Source: Sulfuritalea sp. (GTDB lineage: Bacteria; Pseudomonadota; Gammaproteobacteria; Burkholderiales; Rhodocyclaceae). From it: a stretch of DNA of 64,000 nucleotides. The stretch lies in assembly GCA_023229685.1 (NCBI GenBank), contig JALNYT010000001.1, forward strand, positions 840,012 to 904,011. Direction: 5' to 3'. The notes below the pieces were generated by a model. The model did not search any database. It was not told the origin of the DNA and was given only the letters and a program-made list of their open reading frames with translations. The translations under genes were made by a program, and so were the position numbers. Positions 16,894 to 25,763 of the stretch are shown piece after piece (the first letter of the stretch is position 1; the number at the start of each line of letters is the position of its first letter).

Positions 16894-18243
16894 CTACAAG
16901 GCCAGGGCCGCGAGCAACTTGTCGTGCACGCCGCCAAACCCGCCGTTACTCATGATCAGTACCTGGTCACCCTCTCGCGCATCGGCCGCCACGGCTATTA
17001 CCAGCAGTTCCAGATCATCGAAACTACGCGCCTTGTTGCCCAGCGGCGCCAGTGCTGCAGCGGTGTCCCAACCCAGATTGCCGGCATAGCAATACGTCGC
17101 ATCGGCATCCGCCAGGCTTTCCGGCAGTTGCGCCTTCATTGCGCCCAGCTTCATGGTGTTCGAGCGCGGCTCAAGGACGGCAAGGATTCTGGCGCGGCCG
17201 ACGCGCTGACGCAGGCCGGCGAGAGTCACGCGAATCGCCGTCGGATGATGGGCGAAATCGTCGATGACCGTTACACCGCGGACGGTGCCGCGCACTTCGA
17301 GCCGGCGCTTGATACCGCTGAAGCTGGCCAGAGCCTTGAGGCCGACGGCCACCGGCACTCCGGCGTGCCGCGCGGCCGCCAGCGCCGCCACGGCGTTAGC
17401 CCGGTTGTGGGCGCCCGCGAGATCGAAGCGCTCGACCCGACCCTGCGCTTTGCCAGCCAGGGTCACGGCAAAGCCGCCAGAAGCGTCAGGCTCGCCGGCC
17501 TGCCAGCCCTCTGCGCCATTGAACCACTCGATCGGAGTCCAACAGCCGCGGGCCAATACCCGCCTGAGCGAGGTCTCCCCGGCATTTGCGATGATCAGGC
17601 CATTACTCGGCAAAGTCCGCACCAAATGGTGGAATTGAGTCTCGATAGCCGGAAGATCAGAGAAGATGTCCGCATGATCGAACTCAAGGTTGTTCAGAAC
17701 CGCGGTGCGCGGCCGGTAGTGAACAAACTTGGAACGTTTGTCGCAAAACGCCGTGTCGTATTCATCGGCCTCGATGACGAAGAAGGGCGAATCGGTGAGC
17801 CGGGCCGAAACGCCGAAGCCTTGTGGCACGCCGCCCACCAGGAAAGAAGGATTCAGCCCGGCCTCCTCGAGAATCCACGCCAGCATTGAAGTCGTGGTCG
17901 TCTTGCCGTGGGTGCCCGCCACACCCAGCACCCAGCGACCGCCCAGAATGTTCTCGGCGAGCCATTGGGGCCCCGAAACATAGGGCAGGTTGCGGTCAAG
18001 AATGGCTTCGAGCAGGGGATTGCCACGTGAAATCGCATTACCGACCACAAACAGATCGGGGTTCAACGTCAATTGTTCGGCGCCAAAGCCGGACACCAGG
18101 TCAATGCCCTGTTCCCCGAGTTGCGTACTCATCGGCGGATAGACGTTGGCATCGCAGCCGGTAACGCGGTGCCCCGCCGCACGCGCCAGCAATGCGATAC
18201 CTCCCATGAAGGTACCGCAGATGCCGAGGATGTGGATATGCAT
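16894..18243 (-). CDS. mpl: UDP-MurNAc:L-Ala-gamma-D-Glu-meso-DAP ligase
   Basis: Mur-ligase family enzyme that attaches recovered murein tripeptide to UDP-MurNAc, part of cell-wall recycling. ATG 18243 starts MHIHILGICGTFMGGIALLA, the standard Mpl beginning; the frame upstream is antisense to the next gene. The ATP loop GVAGTHGKTTTTSMLAWIL, the central VIEADEYDTAF and the C-terminal VIDDFAHHPTAI and LEPRSNTMK motifs are all present in 449 residues. It is transcribed away from the divergent hypothetical gene. Confidence 0.96.
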   Translation of the reverse strand: MHIHILGICGTFMGGIALLARAAGHRVTGCDANVYPPMSTQLGEQGIDLVSGFGAEQLTLNPDLFVVGNAISRGNPLLEAILDRNLPYVSGPQWLAENILGGRWVLGVAGTHGKTTTTSMLAWILEEAGLNPSFLVGGVPQGFGVSARLTDSPFFVIEADEYDTAFCDKRSKFVHYRPRTAVLNNLEFDHADIFSDLPAIETQFHHLVRTLPSNGLIIANAGETSLRRVLARGCWTPIEWFNGAEGWQAGEPDASGGFAVTLAGKAQGRVERFDLAGAHNRANAVAALAAARHAGVPVAVGLKALASFSGIKRRLEVRGTVRGVTVIDDFAHHPTAIRVTLAGLRQRVGRARILAVLEPRSNTMKLGAMKAQLPESLADADATYCYAGNLGWDTAAALAPLGNKARSFDDLELLVIAVAADAREGDQVLIMSNGGFGGVHDKLLAALAL

Positions 18244-18351
18244 GTCACGGTTCCGTGAAATAATGAAGCGGATTTTACCCCGCCAGGGGATACCGTCCGC
18301 CGCCCTGAAGGCTGCGGACATAACCGCACGCAGCATTTGCCAAGCCACGCC

Positions 18352-18957
18352 ATGCCACGCCGCAAGCCTGCCCCCTCAGCCTCCAGCCATCTGCGACGCG
18401 CGATCGCCAGCGCCGCAGCACGCCTGATGGCCGAGGAAGGGATCACCGACTACGGCGCGGCGAAACGCAAGGCGGCGCGTAGCGTGGGTGCCGGCGAAGG
18501 AGAGGCGTTGCCGACCAACGAAGAGATCGAGACCGAGTTGCGCGCCTGGCAGTCGCTCTATCAGGAAGATGAGCAGCGCGAACGGGTCCACGATTTGCGC
18601 ACAACCGCGCTGGAGGTAATGCAGTTGCTGGCTGAATTCAATCCCTACCTTAGCGGCGGCGCACTGGATGGCACCGCCGGTCGCTATTCCGCCGTGGAGT
18701 TGGACCTGTACGCCGATAGCAGTAAAGATGTAGAGATTATGCTTCTATCTAACGGCATCTCCTACGATTCTATGGATAACAGACGGATTGGCGTTGATGC
18801 CCAGTTGTGTCTTGAATGGAATGACTTTCCGGTACTGATCTCGGTGTACCCTACTTCGGCAGAGCGACAGCAACCCAAGAATTCCCACGGCGGACGAGGC
18901 CGCCAGCGCGTTCGCGCCGAGGCCGTGCGCGAACTACTGCGAGAGGCGCCAAAATGA
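18352..18957 (+). CDS. Conserved hypothetical protein, possible nucleotidyltransferase-like domain
   Basis: A 201-residue protein. The N-terminal part (SSHLRRAIASAAARLMAEEG) is helical and basic, and the middle has a helical EETELRAWQ-type region. Residues about 100-135 read LSGGALDGTAG followed by SAVELDLYADSSKDVEIMLL, which recalls the G...D-x-D pattern of minimal nucleotidyltransferases. I am not sure of that similarity. Homologues occupy this position next to mpl in related genomes. Its stop overlaps the start of the thioredoxin gene (ATGA), so the two are coupled. Confidence 0.65.
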   Translation: MPRRKPAPSASSHLRRAIASAAARLMAEEGITDYGAAKRKAARSVGAGEGEALPTNEEIETELRAWQSLYQEDEQRERVHDLRTTALEVMQLLAEFNPYLSGGALDGTAGRYSAVELDLYADSSKDVEIMLLSNGISYDSMDNRRIGVDAQLCLEWNDFPVLISVYPTSAERQQPKNSHGGRGRQRVRAEAVRELLREAPK

Positions 18958-19493
18958 AGACCTCAAGACTCTGGCTGATGCTTGCCGGCATCGCCCTGAT
19001 TGCGGCGGCAATTGGCTATCGATGGGGTGTCCGCGGAGAAAGAGAGGAAACCCCGACAGTTGCAACCTCGGCACTGCCCATTTTCGAACTGGTCCTGGCC
19101 GATCTGAAAGGCCAGTCACAGGGTATCGGCCAATGGCGCGGCAAGGTGCTGGTAGTCAATTACTGGGCCACCTGGTGCCCTCCCTGCCTTGAGGAAATGC
19201 CCGGTTTTTCTCGGCTGCAAGATAAATATCGCGATAAAGGCGTTCAATTCGTAGGCATCAGCATCGATAATGCGGCTAAAATTCTGGAATTCGAGAAGAC
19301 AACCCCTGTCAGCTACCCCTTGCTGATCGGCGACATCGGCGTCATGGAGAAGAGTGCCGCGCTGGGTAACACCCGACAGGCACTGCCTTTCACCGCAGTC
19401 TTCGACCGTCAGGGCAGACTCTCCGCGACCAAGTTGGGGCGCTTCACAGAAGCCGACCTGGAGCGCGAGCTGATCGAGCTGATGTCACGATAG
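18954..19493 (+). CDS. TlpA/ResA-like membrane-anchored thioredoxin
   Basis: Thiol-disulfide oxidoreductase of 179 residues acting outside the inner membrane. A single N-terminal helix (residues about 5-24) is an uncleaved anchor or signal, followed by a thioredoxin fold with the active site [14 protein letters not shown] (Cys75 and Cys78) and the cis-Pro region [13 protein letters not shown]. TlpA/ResA relatives reduce apocytochrome c or CuA sites; the caa3 oxidase nearby is a possible client, but no direct link is shown. Confidence 0.92.
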   Translation: MKTSRLWLMLAGIALIAAAIGYRWGVRGEREETPTVATSALPIFELVLADLKGQSQGIGQWRGKVLVVNYWATWCPPCLEEMPGFSRLQDKYRDKGVQFVGISIDNAAKILEFEKTTPVSYPLLIGDIGVMEKSAALGNTRQALPFTAVFDRQGRLSATKLGRFTEADLERELIELMSR

Positions 19494-19573
19494 CCGCAAG
19501 GGATGCCGTCCCCAGCACAAGCGCCGGGGACGTAACTGGACAAAGTGTGGGTATTTGCGGCAAACTTGCGGTC

Positions 19574-20062
19574 ATGACGAAGTCAAAAAACAGTAAAGCA
19601 CCCGGCGGGGAAGACTTGAACAGTGCTGTTCTGGTGCTCCATGGGCCGAACCTGAACTTGCTGGGAACGCGCGAACCGGAGATTTACGGACGCACGACGC
19701 TGGCCTCCATTCACACGGCAATGGAGGCTCGCGCCCGAGCATTCGGTGTCCGCCTCGAAAGCTTCCAGAGCAACCATGAAGGCGAACTGATCGACCGGGT
19801 ACAGTCGGCCCGCGAACAGGGCGTGCATTTCATCATCATCAACCCGGCGGCTTACACCCATACCAGCGTTGCCTTGCGCGATGCCCTGGCGGCAGTGGCC
19901 ATTCCGTTCATTGAAGTTCATCTGTCGAATGTGCATGCGCGGGAGCCATTCCGCCGCAAGTCGTATTTTTCGGATATCGCCATCGGCGTTATCTCCGGTC
20001 TCGGCGCACAAGGCTACGACCTGGCGCTGGAGGCCGCGCTGGCCCGTTTGCGCACCGCCTGA
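19574..20062 (+). CDS. aroQ: Type II 3-dehydroquinate dehydratase
   Basis: Third enzyme of the shikimate pathway, a dodecameric cytoplasmic dehydratase. All hallmarks are present: [19 protein letters not shown] with the catalytic Arg and Tyr, [28 protein letters not shown], and [20 protein letters not shown]. The start is uncertain: family members begin only a few residues before VLHGPNLN, so besides ATG 19574 a TTG at 19616 or a GTG at 19547 is possible. It is followed by accB and accC, the usual betaproteobacterial order. Confidence 0.95.
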   Translation: MTKSKNSKAPGGEDLNSAVLVLHGPNLNLLGTREPEIYGRTTLASIHTAMEARARAFGVRLESFQSNHEGELIDRVQSAREQGVHFIIINPAAYTHTSVALRDALAAVAIPFIEVHLSNVHAREPFRRKSYFSDIAIGVISGLGAQGYDLALEAALARLRTA

Positions 20063-20116
20063 ACCATCCCAAGAAAAGGCGGCGGCGGCCGCAGTTTCCC
20101 TGTTTGAGGAGTCCCC

Positions 20117-20566
20117 ATGGACCTGAGAAAACTCAAGACCCTGATTGATCTCGTGCAGAACTCCGGTATCTCGGAGCTCGAAATCAGTGAGGGCGAAGAA
20201 AAGATTCGTATCGCCAAGCATTTCCCCGCGGCGCCGGCCACCACCATGGTCAGCATGCCCGTCACGACGGCGCCGGTCGCCGCACCGCCAGCGCCGACTC
20301 CAGGCGCCGAAGTCGCCCCGGCCCAAGCCGAAGGTCATGTCGTAAAGGCGCCGATGGTGGGCACCTTCTATCGATCGAGTGGCCCGGATGCCGCCGCCTT
20401 CGTCGAGGTCGGTCAAACCGTCAAAGCAGGCGACACCTTGTGCGTCATCGAGGCAATGAAACTGATGAACGAGATCGAAGCGGACATTTCGGGCGTGATC
20501 AAGGCCATCCAGGTCGAAAATGGCCAGGCGGTAGAGTACGGTCAGCCGATGTTCGTGATCGGCTGA
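20117..20566 (+). CDS. accB: Biotin carboxyl carrier protein of acetyl-CoA carboxylase
   Basis: Carries the biotin that is carboxylated by AccC and delivers CO2 to acetyl-CoA in fatty-acid synthesis. The 149-residue protein starts [20 protein letters not shown], has an Ala/Pro-rich linker (residues about 50-75), and ends in the biotinyl domain with the attachment lysine in [13 protein letters not shown]. Two bases separate its stop from the accC start. Confidence 0.97.
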   Translation: MDLRKLKTLIDLVQNSGISELEISEGEEKIRIAKHFPAAPATTMVSMPVTTAPVAAPPAPTPGAEVAPAQAEGHVVKAPMVGTFYRSSGPDAAAFVEVGQTVKAGDTLCVIEAMKLMNEIEADISGVIKAIQVENGQAVEYGQPMFVIG

Positions 20567-20568
20567 TC

Positions 20569-21933
20569 ATGTTCGGCAAGATCCTTATTGCCAACCGCGG
20601 GGAGATCGCCCTGCGCATACTGCGCGCCTGTCGCGAACTCGGTGTGCGCACGGTTGCCGTGCATTCGGAAGCCGATACCGAGGCGAAATACGTCAAGCTT
20701 GCGGACGAATCGGTCTGCATCGGGCCGGCGCCGTCGGCGCAGAGCTACCTCAACATCCCGGCGATCATTTCCGCCGCCGAAGTCACCGATGCCGAGGCGA
20801 TCCACCCCGGCTACGGCTTTCTGTCGGAAAATGCCGACTTCGCCGAGCGCGTGGAGAAATCCGGCTTTGCCTTCATCGGTCCGCGGCCCGAGACCATCCG
20901 CCTGATGGGCGACAAGGTCAGCGCCAAGAATGCCATGCGCGAGGCCGGCGTCCCCTGCGTACCGGGCTCCGAGGGCGCGCTGCCCGAGGACCCCAAGGAA
21001 ATCATCAAGATCGGCCGCGCCGTGGGCTACCCGGTGATCATCAAGGCCGCCGGCGGAGGCGGCGGGCGCGGCATGCGCGTGGTGCACACCGAGGCTGCGC
21101 TGCTCAACGCGGTGAACATGACTCGCAGCGAAGCCGGGGCCGCCTTCAACAACCCCACGGTGTACATGGAGAAGTTCCTCGAAAATCCGCGCCATGTGGA
21201 GATCCAGATCCTCTCCGATGCCCATCGCAGTTCGGTCTATCTGGGCGAGCGCGACTGTTCCACGCAGCGCCGCCACCAGAAGGTGATCGAGGAGGCCCCG
21301 GCGCCTGACATCAACCGCCGCGTGATCGGCCGCGTCGGCGACCGTTGCGCCGAGGCCTGCCGTCGGATCAACTACCGTGGTGCCGGGACGTTCGAGTTTC
21401 TCTATGAGAACGGCGAGTTCTATTTCATCGAAATGAACACCCGCATTCAGGTGGAGCACCCCGTCACCGAGCTGATAACGGGTATTGACATCGTGCAGGC
21501 GCAGATTCGCATCGCGGCCGGAGAGAAGCTCTGGTTCAAACAACGCGATATAGAAATTCGCGGGCATGCCATCGAGTGCCGCATCAATGCCGAAGATCCC
21601 TTCAAGTTCACGCCGTCGCCGGGAAAGATCACCAACTGGCACCCCCCGGGCGGCCCGGGCATTCGCGTTGATTCCCACGCCTATTCCGGCTACACGGTGC
21701 CACCCCACTACGACTCGATGATCGGCAAGGTGATCGCTTACGGCGACACGCGCGATCAGGCGATTCGGCGCATGCGGATTGCTCTCTCTGAGATGATGGT
21801 GGATGGCATCAAGACCAATATTCCGCTGCATCAGGATCTGATGCTGGACGAGCGCTTCATCAAAGGTGGCGCCAGCATCCACTACCTCGAAGAAAAGCTC
21901 GCCGCCAAGAGCGACGCCGTCAAAGGCAAGTAG
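20569..21933 (+). CDS. accC: Biotin carboxylase subunit of acetyl-CoA carboxylase
   Basis: ATP-grasp enzyme that carboxylates biotin on AccB with bicarbonate. ATG 20569 gives [20 protein letters not shown], the canonical start. The glycine-rich ATP loop [14 protein letters not shown], the sequence [19 protein letters not shown] and the catalytic [16 protein letters not shown] motif are intact in 454 residues. It is cotranscribed with accB. Confidence 0.98.
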   Translation: MFGKILIANRGEIALRILRACRELGVRTVAVHSEADTEAKYVKLADESVCIGPAPSAQSYLNIPAIISAAEVTDAEAIHPGYGFLSENADFAERVEKSGFAFIGPRPETIRLMGDKVSAKNAMREAGVPCVPGSEGALPEDPKEIIKIGRAVGYPVIIKAAGGGGGRGMRVVHTEAALLNAVNMTRSEAGAAFNNPTVYMEKFLENPRHVEIQILSDAHRSSVYLGERDCSTQRRHQKVIEEAPAPDINRRVIGRVGDRCAEACRRINYRGAGTFEFLYENGEFYFIEMNTRIQVEHPVTELITGIDIVQAQIRIAAGEKLWFKQRDIEIRGHAIECRINAEDPFKFTPSPGKITNWHPPGGPGIRVDSHAYSGYTVPPHYDSMIGKVIAYGDTRDQAIRRMRIALSEMMVDGIKTNIPLHQDLMLDERFIKGGASIHYLEEKLAAKSDAVKGK

Positions 21934-21938
21934 GCGGC

Positions 21939-22886
21939 ATGTGGGTCAGCGTCGCTCTGGAAACCGACGCCGCGCATGCGGACGCGCTCTCCGACGCCCT
22001 GCTGGCGGCCGGCGCGATTTCGGTCAGCGTCGAAGATGCGCTGGCCGGAACCGACCTGGAAACGCCGCAATTCGGCGAACCGGATGGCATTGCAAATGGC
22101 CCCGCCACGCCGCTGTGGAACGAAAGCCGCGTGGTCGCGCTGTTCGACCCGAGCGATGACCTGATCGGCCGCATCGCTTTAGCCACGGTGGCGGCAGGCA
22201 TCGACGAGCTGCCTGAGATCAAAATCGAAGATGTTGCCGAGCAGGACTGGGTACGACTCACCCAGTCGCAATTCGATCCGATCCGGGTCAATGACCGCCT
22301 GTGGATCGTCCCCTCGTGGCACGCGGCACCCGATCCAGGCGCCATCAATCTGGTACTCGACCCCGGCCTCGCCTTCGGCACCGGATCGCATCCGACCACA
22401 TTTCTCTGCCTGCAGTGGTTGACCGAAATCCTGCGCGGCGGCTCAGGGACAAAACTGAGCGTGCTCGACTATGGCTGCGGCTCGGGAATCCTCGGCATCG
22501 CGGCGGCCAAGCTGGGTGCGGCATCGGTACTGGGTGTGGACATCGATGATAATGCCCTGATCGCGGCGCGTGACAACGCCAACAACAACGGCGTGACACT
22601 TGGCTTGCGCCACTCGGGGGAAAAGCTGGAAGAGCGCTTCGACATCGTGGTCGCCAACATACTCACCAACCCGCTGTGTGTACTGGCGCCGCTACTGGTC
22701 GCGCGTCTCGCTCCGGGCGGGCGCATCGCGTTGTCCGGCGTGCTCGCGCCCCAGGCTGAACGGGTCATAGCCGCCTATGCACCCTTGATCGCCCTGCGCG
22801 TGGGAGCGGAGCATGACGGATGGGTTCGTCTGGAGGGCCGGTGCTCTGCATGCTCGGACAACCGCTTCGCGGGTGAGCAATGCTGA
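21939..22886 (+). CDS. prmA: Ribosomal protein L11 methyltransferase
   Basis: Trimethylates lysines and the N-terminus of ribosomal protein L11. The 315-residue protein shows the PrmA signature LDPGLAFGTGSHPTT, the SAM motif LDYGCGSGILGIAAAKLGA, and VVANILTNPL in place of the catalytic NPPF-type motif. It begins five bases after accC. Its last few codons overlap the start of the zinc-ribbon protein gene. Confidence 0.96.
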   Translation: MWVSVALETDAAHADALSDALLAAGAISVSVEDALAGTDLETPQFGEPDGIANGPATPLWNESRVVALFDPSDDLIGRIALATVAAGIDELPEIKIEDVAEQDWVRLTQSQFDPIRVNDRLWIVPSWHAAPDPGAINLVLDPGLAFGTGSHPTTFLCLQWLTEILRGGSGTKLSVLDYGCGSGILGIAAAKLGAASVLGVDIDDNALIAARDNANNNGVTLGLRHSGEKLEERFDIVVANILTNPLCVLAPLLVARLAPGGRIALSGVLAPQAERVIAAYAPLIALRVGAEHDGWVRLEGRCSACSDNRFAGEQC

Positions 22887-23791
22887 CCCGCTGCCCCGCC
22901 TGCGCAACTCATTTTCGCATCACTCCGGCGCAGCTCAAGGCGCGTTCCGGCAGCGTGCGCTGTGGCGAATGCCAGCACGTCTTCAATGCGCTCGACAGCT
23001 TGATCGAGGAACCGCTGGCGGTGGTCGCGCCACCGCGACCGGAATCACCGCCACAAAGCGTTCCAGCATTCCTGTCTGGCACCGAAATGGCAGCCACTAC
23101 ATCTTCGGCAGCGCGCATGGATGAAGTCGCCGCGCCGCCAGCGCCGACTTCTGAGCCGCCGCCGGAAGCGCCGGACGAACTCGCCGCGCTGCAACCCGAA
23201 GCGCAAGAAGCACCGGGCCCGGAACCGGCCGAAGCAGCAGAACCCGGTACGGTTGCGGAGGTCGAGGCCACCGATGGCTCCTGGAACGAGACCTTTCCCG
23301 AGCCGCCGCCCCCGCCGCACCGCTGGCCGTGGCTGATCGGCAGTGTCTTAGCGCTCACCGCTATGGGTCTGCAGGCAGCGGTCGCTTTCCGCGTCGAGTT
23401 GGCGGTGCTGTGGCCGGCAGCCAAGCCAGCCCTGGTCGCCCTGTGCAACATGGCCGACTGCGAAGTCGGCTTGCCGGCAAAGGTCGGTCTGGTGGGCATC
23501 GAGGCATCCGATCTGCATCCCGACAACGAGCACCAGGGCCGCCTGGCGCTGACCGCGACCCTGAAGAACCGCGCCCCCTTCGTCCAGCAGTTTCCGCATC
23601 TGGAACTCACGCTCACCGACACGGCGGACCAGGCCATCGCGCGCAAGGTATTGGTGCCGGCAGACTATTTGCCGCCAACGGCTTCCATCACCAACGGCAT
23701 GCAACCCGGCGCCGACATCGCGGTTGCTGTCAGCATCGACTCCGGTGAAATGGCAGCGAGCGGCTACCGACTGTATCTTTTTTATCCCTAA
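22880..23791 (+). CDS. Zinc-ribbon membrane protein with C-terminal DUF3426 domain
   Basis: A 303-residue protein of three parts. Residues 1-37 are an MJ0042-type zinc ribbon with cysteines at 5, 8, 28 and 31 (CPACATHFRITPAQL ... CGECQHVFNAL). Residues about 50-140 are an acidic Pro/Glu/Ala-rich linker, likely disordered. A single membrane helix follows (WPWLIGSVLALTAMGLQAAV), and the C-terminal 130 residues are the DUF3426 domain, probably periplasmic. The position after prmA is standard in betaproteobacteria; the function is unknown. Confidence 0.9.
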   Translation: MLTRCPACATHFRITPAQLKARSGSVRCGECQHVFNALDSLIEEPLAVVAPPRPESPPQSVPAFLSGTEMAATTSSAARMDEVAAPPAPTSEPPPEAPDELAALQPEAQEAPGPEPAEAAEPGTVAEVEATDGSWNETFPEPPPPPHRWPWLIGSVLALTAMGLQAAVAFRVELAVLWPAAKPALVALCNMADCEVGLPAKVGLVGIEASDLHPDNEHQGRLALTATLKNRAPFVQQFPHLELTLTDTADQAIARKVLVPADYLPPTASITNGMQPGADIAVAVSIDSGEMAASGYRLYLFYP

Positions 23792-23806
23792 ACTCCGAAA
23801 GCTTGC

Positions 23807-24742
23807 ATGAAGACACTTATCTGCGGATCGATGGCCTACGACACCATCATGGTATTTGGCGACCGCTTCAAGAATCACATCCTGCCCGAGCAGATCCACA
23901 TCCTCAACGTCGCCTTTCTGGTACCCGACATGAGGCGAGAGTTCGGCGGTTGCGCCGGCAACATCGCCTACAACCTCAAACTGCTGGGCGGCGAACCGCT
24001 GATCATGGCAACCATCGGCGACGACAGCGCGCCCTACATGCACCGCCTCAAGCAACTCGGGCTGGACGCCAGACATGTCAGGGATGTTCCCGGCAGCTTT
24101 ACCGCACAAGCCTTCATCACCACCGACCTCGACGACAACCAGATCACCGCCTTTCATCCCGGGGCAATGACACAGTCGCATCAGAACAAGGTAACGGATG
24201 CCCGGGAGGTGACTCTCGGCATCATCTCGCCGGATGGCCGCGACGGCATGCTGCAGCACGCTCGCGAGTTCCGCGAAGCCCATATTCCCTTCGTTTTCGA
24301 TCCGGGCCAGGGTCTGCCGATGTTCGATGGTGAAGAACTCATGGCCTTCCTGAAACTGGCGGACTACTGTACGGTCAATGACTATGAAGCCATGCTCCTG
24401 ACAGAGCGCACCGGGCGCACTCTGGAACAGCTGGCGGGCGAAGTCGAAGCACTGATCGTGACCTTGGCGGGTAGCGGATCGCACATCTACACCAGAGGAC
24501 GCCGTATCGAGATTCCTGTGGCTAGGCCGGAAGCATTGATTGATCCTACCGGCTGCGGTGATGCCTATCGCGGCGGACTGTTGTACGGCATAGCCAGCGG
24601 CTGGGACTGGGAAAAAACAGGGCGGCTGGCTACGCTGATGGGTTCGATCAAGATCGCTCACCGCGGTGGCCAGAATCACAAGCTGACGCGGGATGAGATA
24701 GCCGGGCGTTACAGCGCGGAATTCGGTGACCGTCTCTGGTAA
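23807..24742 (+). CDS. PfkB-family carbohydrate/adenosine kinase
   Basis: Ribokinase-fold kinase of 311 residues. Substrate-side motif GGCAGNIAYNLKLLGG is near residues 46-61 and the anion hole with catalytic aspartate is in DPTGCGDAYRGGLLYG (about residues 246-261). The closest annotated relatives in this gene position are called adenosine kinase-like, but the substrate cannot be decided from sequence. It is 15 bases after the DUF3426 gene. Confidence 0.93.
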   Translation: MKTLICGSMAYDTIMVFGDRFKNHILPEQIHILNVAFLVPDMRREFGGCAGNIAYNLKLLGGEPLIMATIGDDSAPYMHRLKQLGLDARHVRDVPGSFTAQAFITTDLDDNQITAFHPGAMTQSHQNKVTDAREVTLGIISPDGRDGMLQHAREFREAHIPFVFDPGQGLPMFDGEELMAFLKLADYCTVNDYEAMLLTERTGRTLEQLAGEVEALIVTLAGSGSHIYTRGRRIEIPVARPEALIDPTGCGDAYRGGLLYGIASGWDWEKTGRLATLMGSIKIAHRGGQNHKLTRDEIAGRYSAEFGDRLW

Positions 24743-24752
24743 CGGAAGATCC

Positions 24753-24866
24753 ATGCTGTCTTGTCGTTCGCTTGTTCTCGCATTTTCCGCTGTAGTCACC
24801 CTGGCGCTGGCCGGCATCGCGGGCAGCAATGTCGGCAGAGGTGGCACGACCCGCGTGTCACATTGA
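24753..24866 (+). CDS. Possible 37-residue secreted peptide or truncated gene start
   Basis: An ATG ten bases after the kinase stop opens a frame of 37 codons. The product starts MLSCRSLVLAFSAVVTLALA and continues AGIAGSNVGRGG, which resembles the signal peptide and first glycine-zipper residues of small exported envelope proteins, then stops. It may be the degraded 5' end of such a gene or a chance frame. No clear Shine-Dalgarno is visible. Confidence 0.3.
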   Translation: MLSCRSLVLAFSAVVTLALAGIAGSNVGRGGTTRVSH

Positions 24867-24910
24867 AGCAAGGCCGTTGTCAGATGCTCGCCGGCTGATA
24901 ACCGGCGGCT

Positions 24911-25747
24911 TCACTCCCAGCCCGACGGCTTCGCCTGCTGCGGACAGGGTTGACGCATTGTCCGCCGGTCTTCCAGCCGCAAGGCGGTAAGGGAACCGCC
25001 CCACAGGCAGCCGGTATCGAGCGCCACAAGGTTCGCCTCTTCGTGGAAGCCCAGGGCCGACCAGTGCCCGCAAACAAGCGCGTGATCCGCACTCGCGCGC
25101 CGGGGCGCAGCGAACCACGGCACGCATCCCGGCGGCCCCCTGTCGGGCGGTGCCTTGGCGCCGGCGGCGCGAAATTCCATGGCGCCGGTCGCTGTCACAT
25201 AGCGCATGCGCGTCATCGCATTCACCACCACGCGCAGTCGATCCCATCCCGCCAGATCGTCGCGCCAGGCGGCAGGTTCCGAGCCCCACATCTGGGCCAG
25301 AAACTCGCGGTAATCGGCGGTCGTCAACGCGGCGGATGCTTCATCGGAGAGCGACTTCGCCTGTGCCACCGTCCACGCCGGCAGCAGGCCGGCATGCACC
25401 ATCGCCCAGTTGCCTTCGACATGAAACAGCGGTTGCGCCCGCAACCAGGCCAGCAACTCATCCCGGTCCGCGGCGCCGAGCACCTCTTCGAGCGTATCTT
25501 CCTTGTTCGCCTTGCCGTAGCCCTCGGCCTGCATCACCAGGTGCAGATCGTGATTGCCGAGCACCACGGTCGCCGCGGCACCAAGCGACTTGACGAAGCG
25601 CAACACCTGGAGTGAAGCGGGTCCGCGATTCACCAGGTCACCGACGAACCACAGACGGTCAGCGGCCGGATTGAAACTGATATAGTCAAGAAGACGGCGC
25701 AGCGGGTCGTAACAGCCCTGCAGGTCCCCGATTGCATAAGTAGCCAT
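24911..25747 (-). CDS. apaH: Symmetrical bis(5'-nucleosyl)-tetraphosphatase
   Basis: Hydrolyses Ap4A to two ADP, a stress-linked housekeeping function. The 278-residue calcineurin-type phosphatase has metal-binding motifs GDLQGC (residues 7-12), FVGDLVNRGP and LGNHDLHL, and a later CGHWSALGF and LDTGCLWGGSLTA. The start codon is only 16 bases from the start of the divergent glycosyltransferase gene, so the two promoters must overlap or lie inside the neighbouring coding sequence. Confidence 0.96.
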   Translation of the reverse strand: MATYAIGDLQGCYDPLRRLLDYISFNPAADRLWFVGDLVNRGPASLQVLRFVKSLGAAATVVLGNHDLHLVMQAEGYGKANKEDTLEEVLGAADRDELLAWLRAQPLFHVEGNWAMVHAGLLPAWTVAQAKSLSDEASAALTTADYREFLAQMWGSEPAAWRDDLAGWDRLRVVVNAMTRMRYVTATGAMEFRAAGAKAPPDRGPPGCVPWFAAPRRASADHALVCGHWSALGFHEEANLVALDTGCLWGGSLTALRLEDRRTMRQPCPQQAKPSGWE

Positions 25748-25763
25748 AAGTCAGAAGTTTACC

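Noticed and set aside
20542..21882. A 446-codon minus-strand frame opposite accC
   Set aside because: High-GC codon bias of accC leaves this antisense frame open. Its product is low-complexity Ala/Gly/His-rich and matches nothing, while accC on the other strand is fully conserved.
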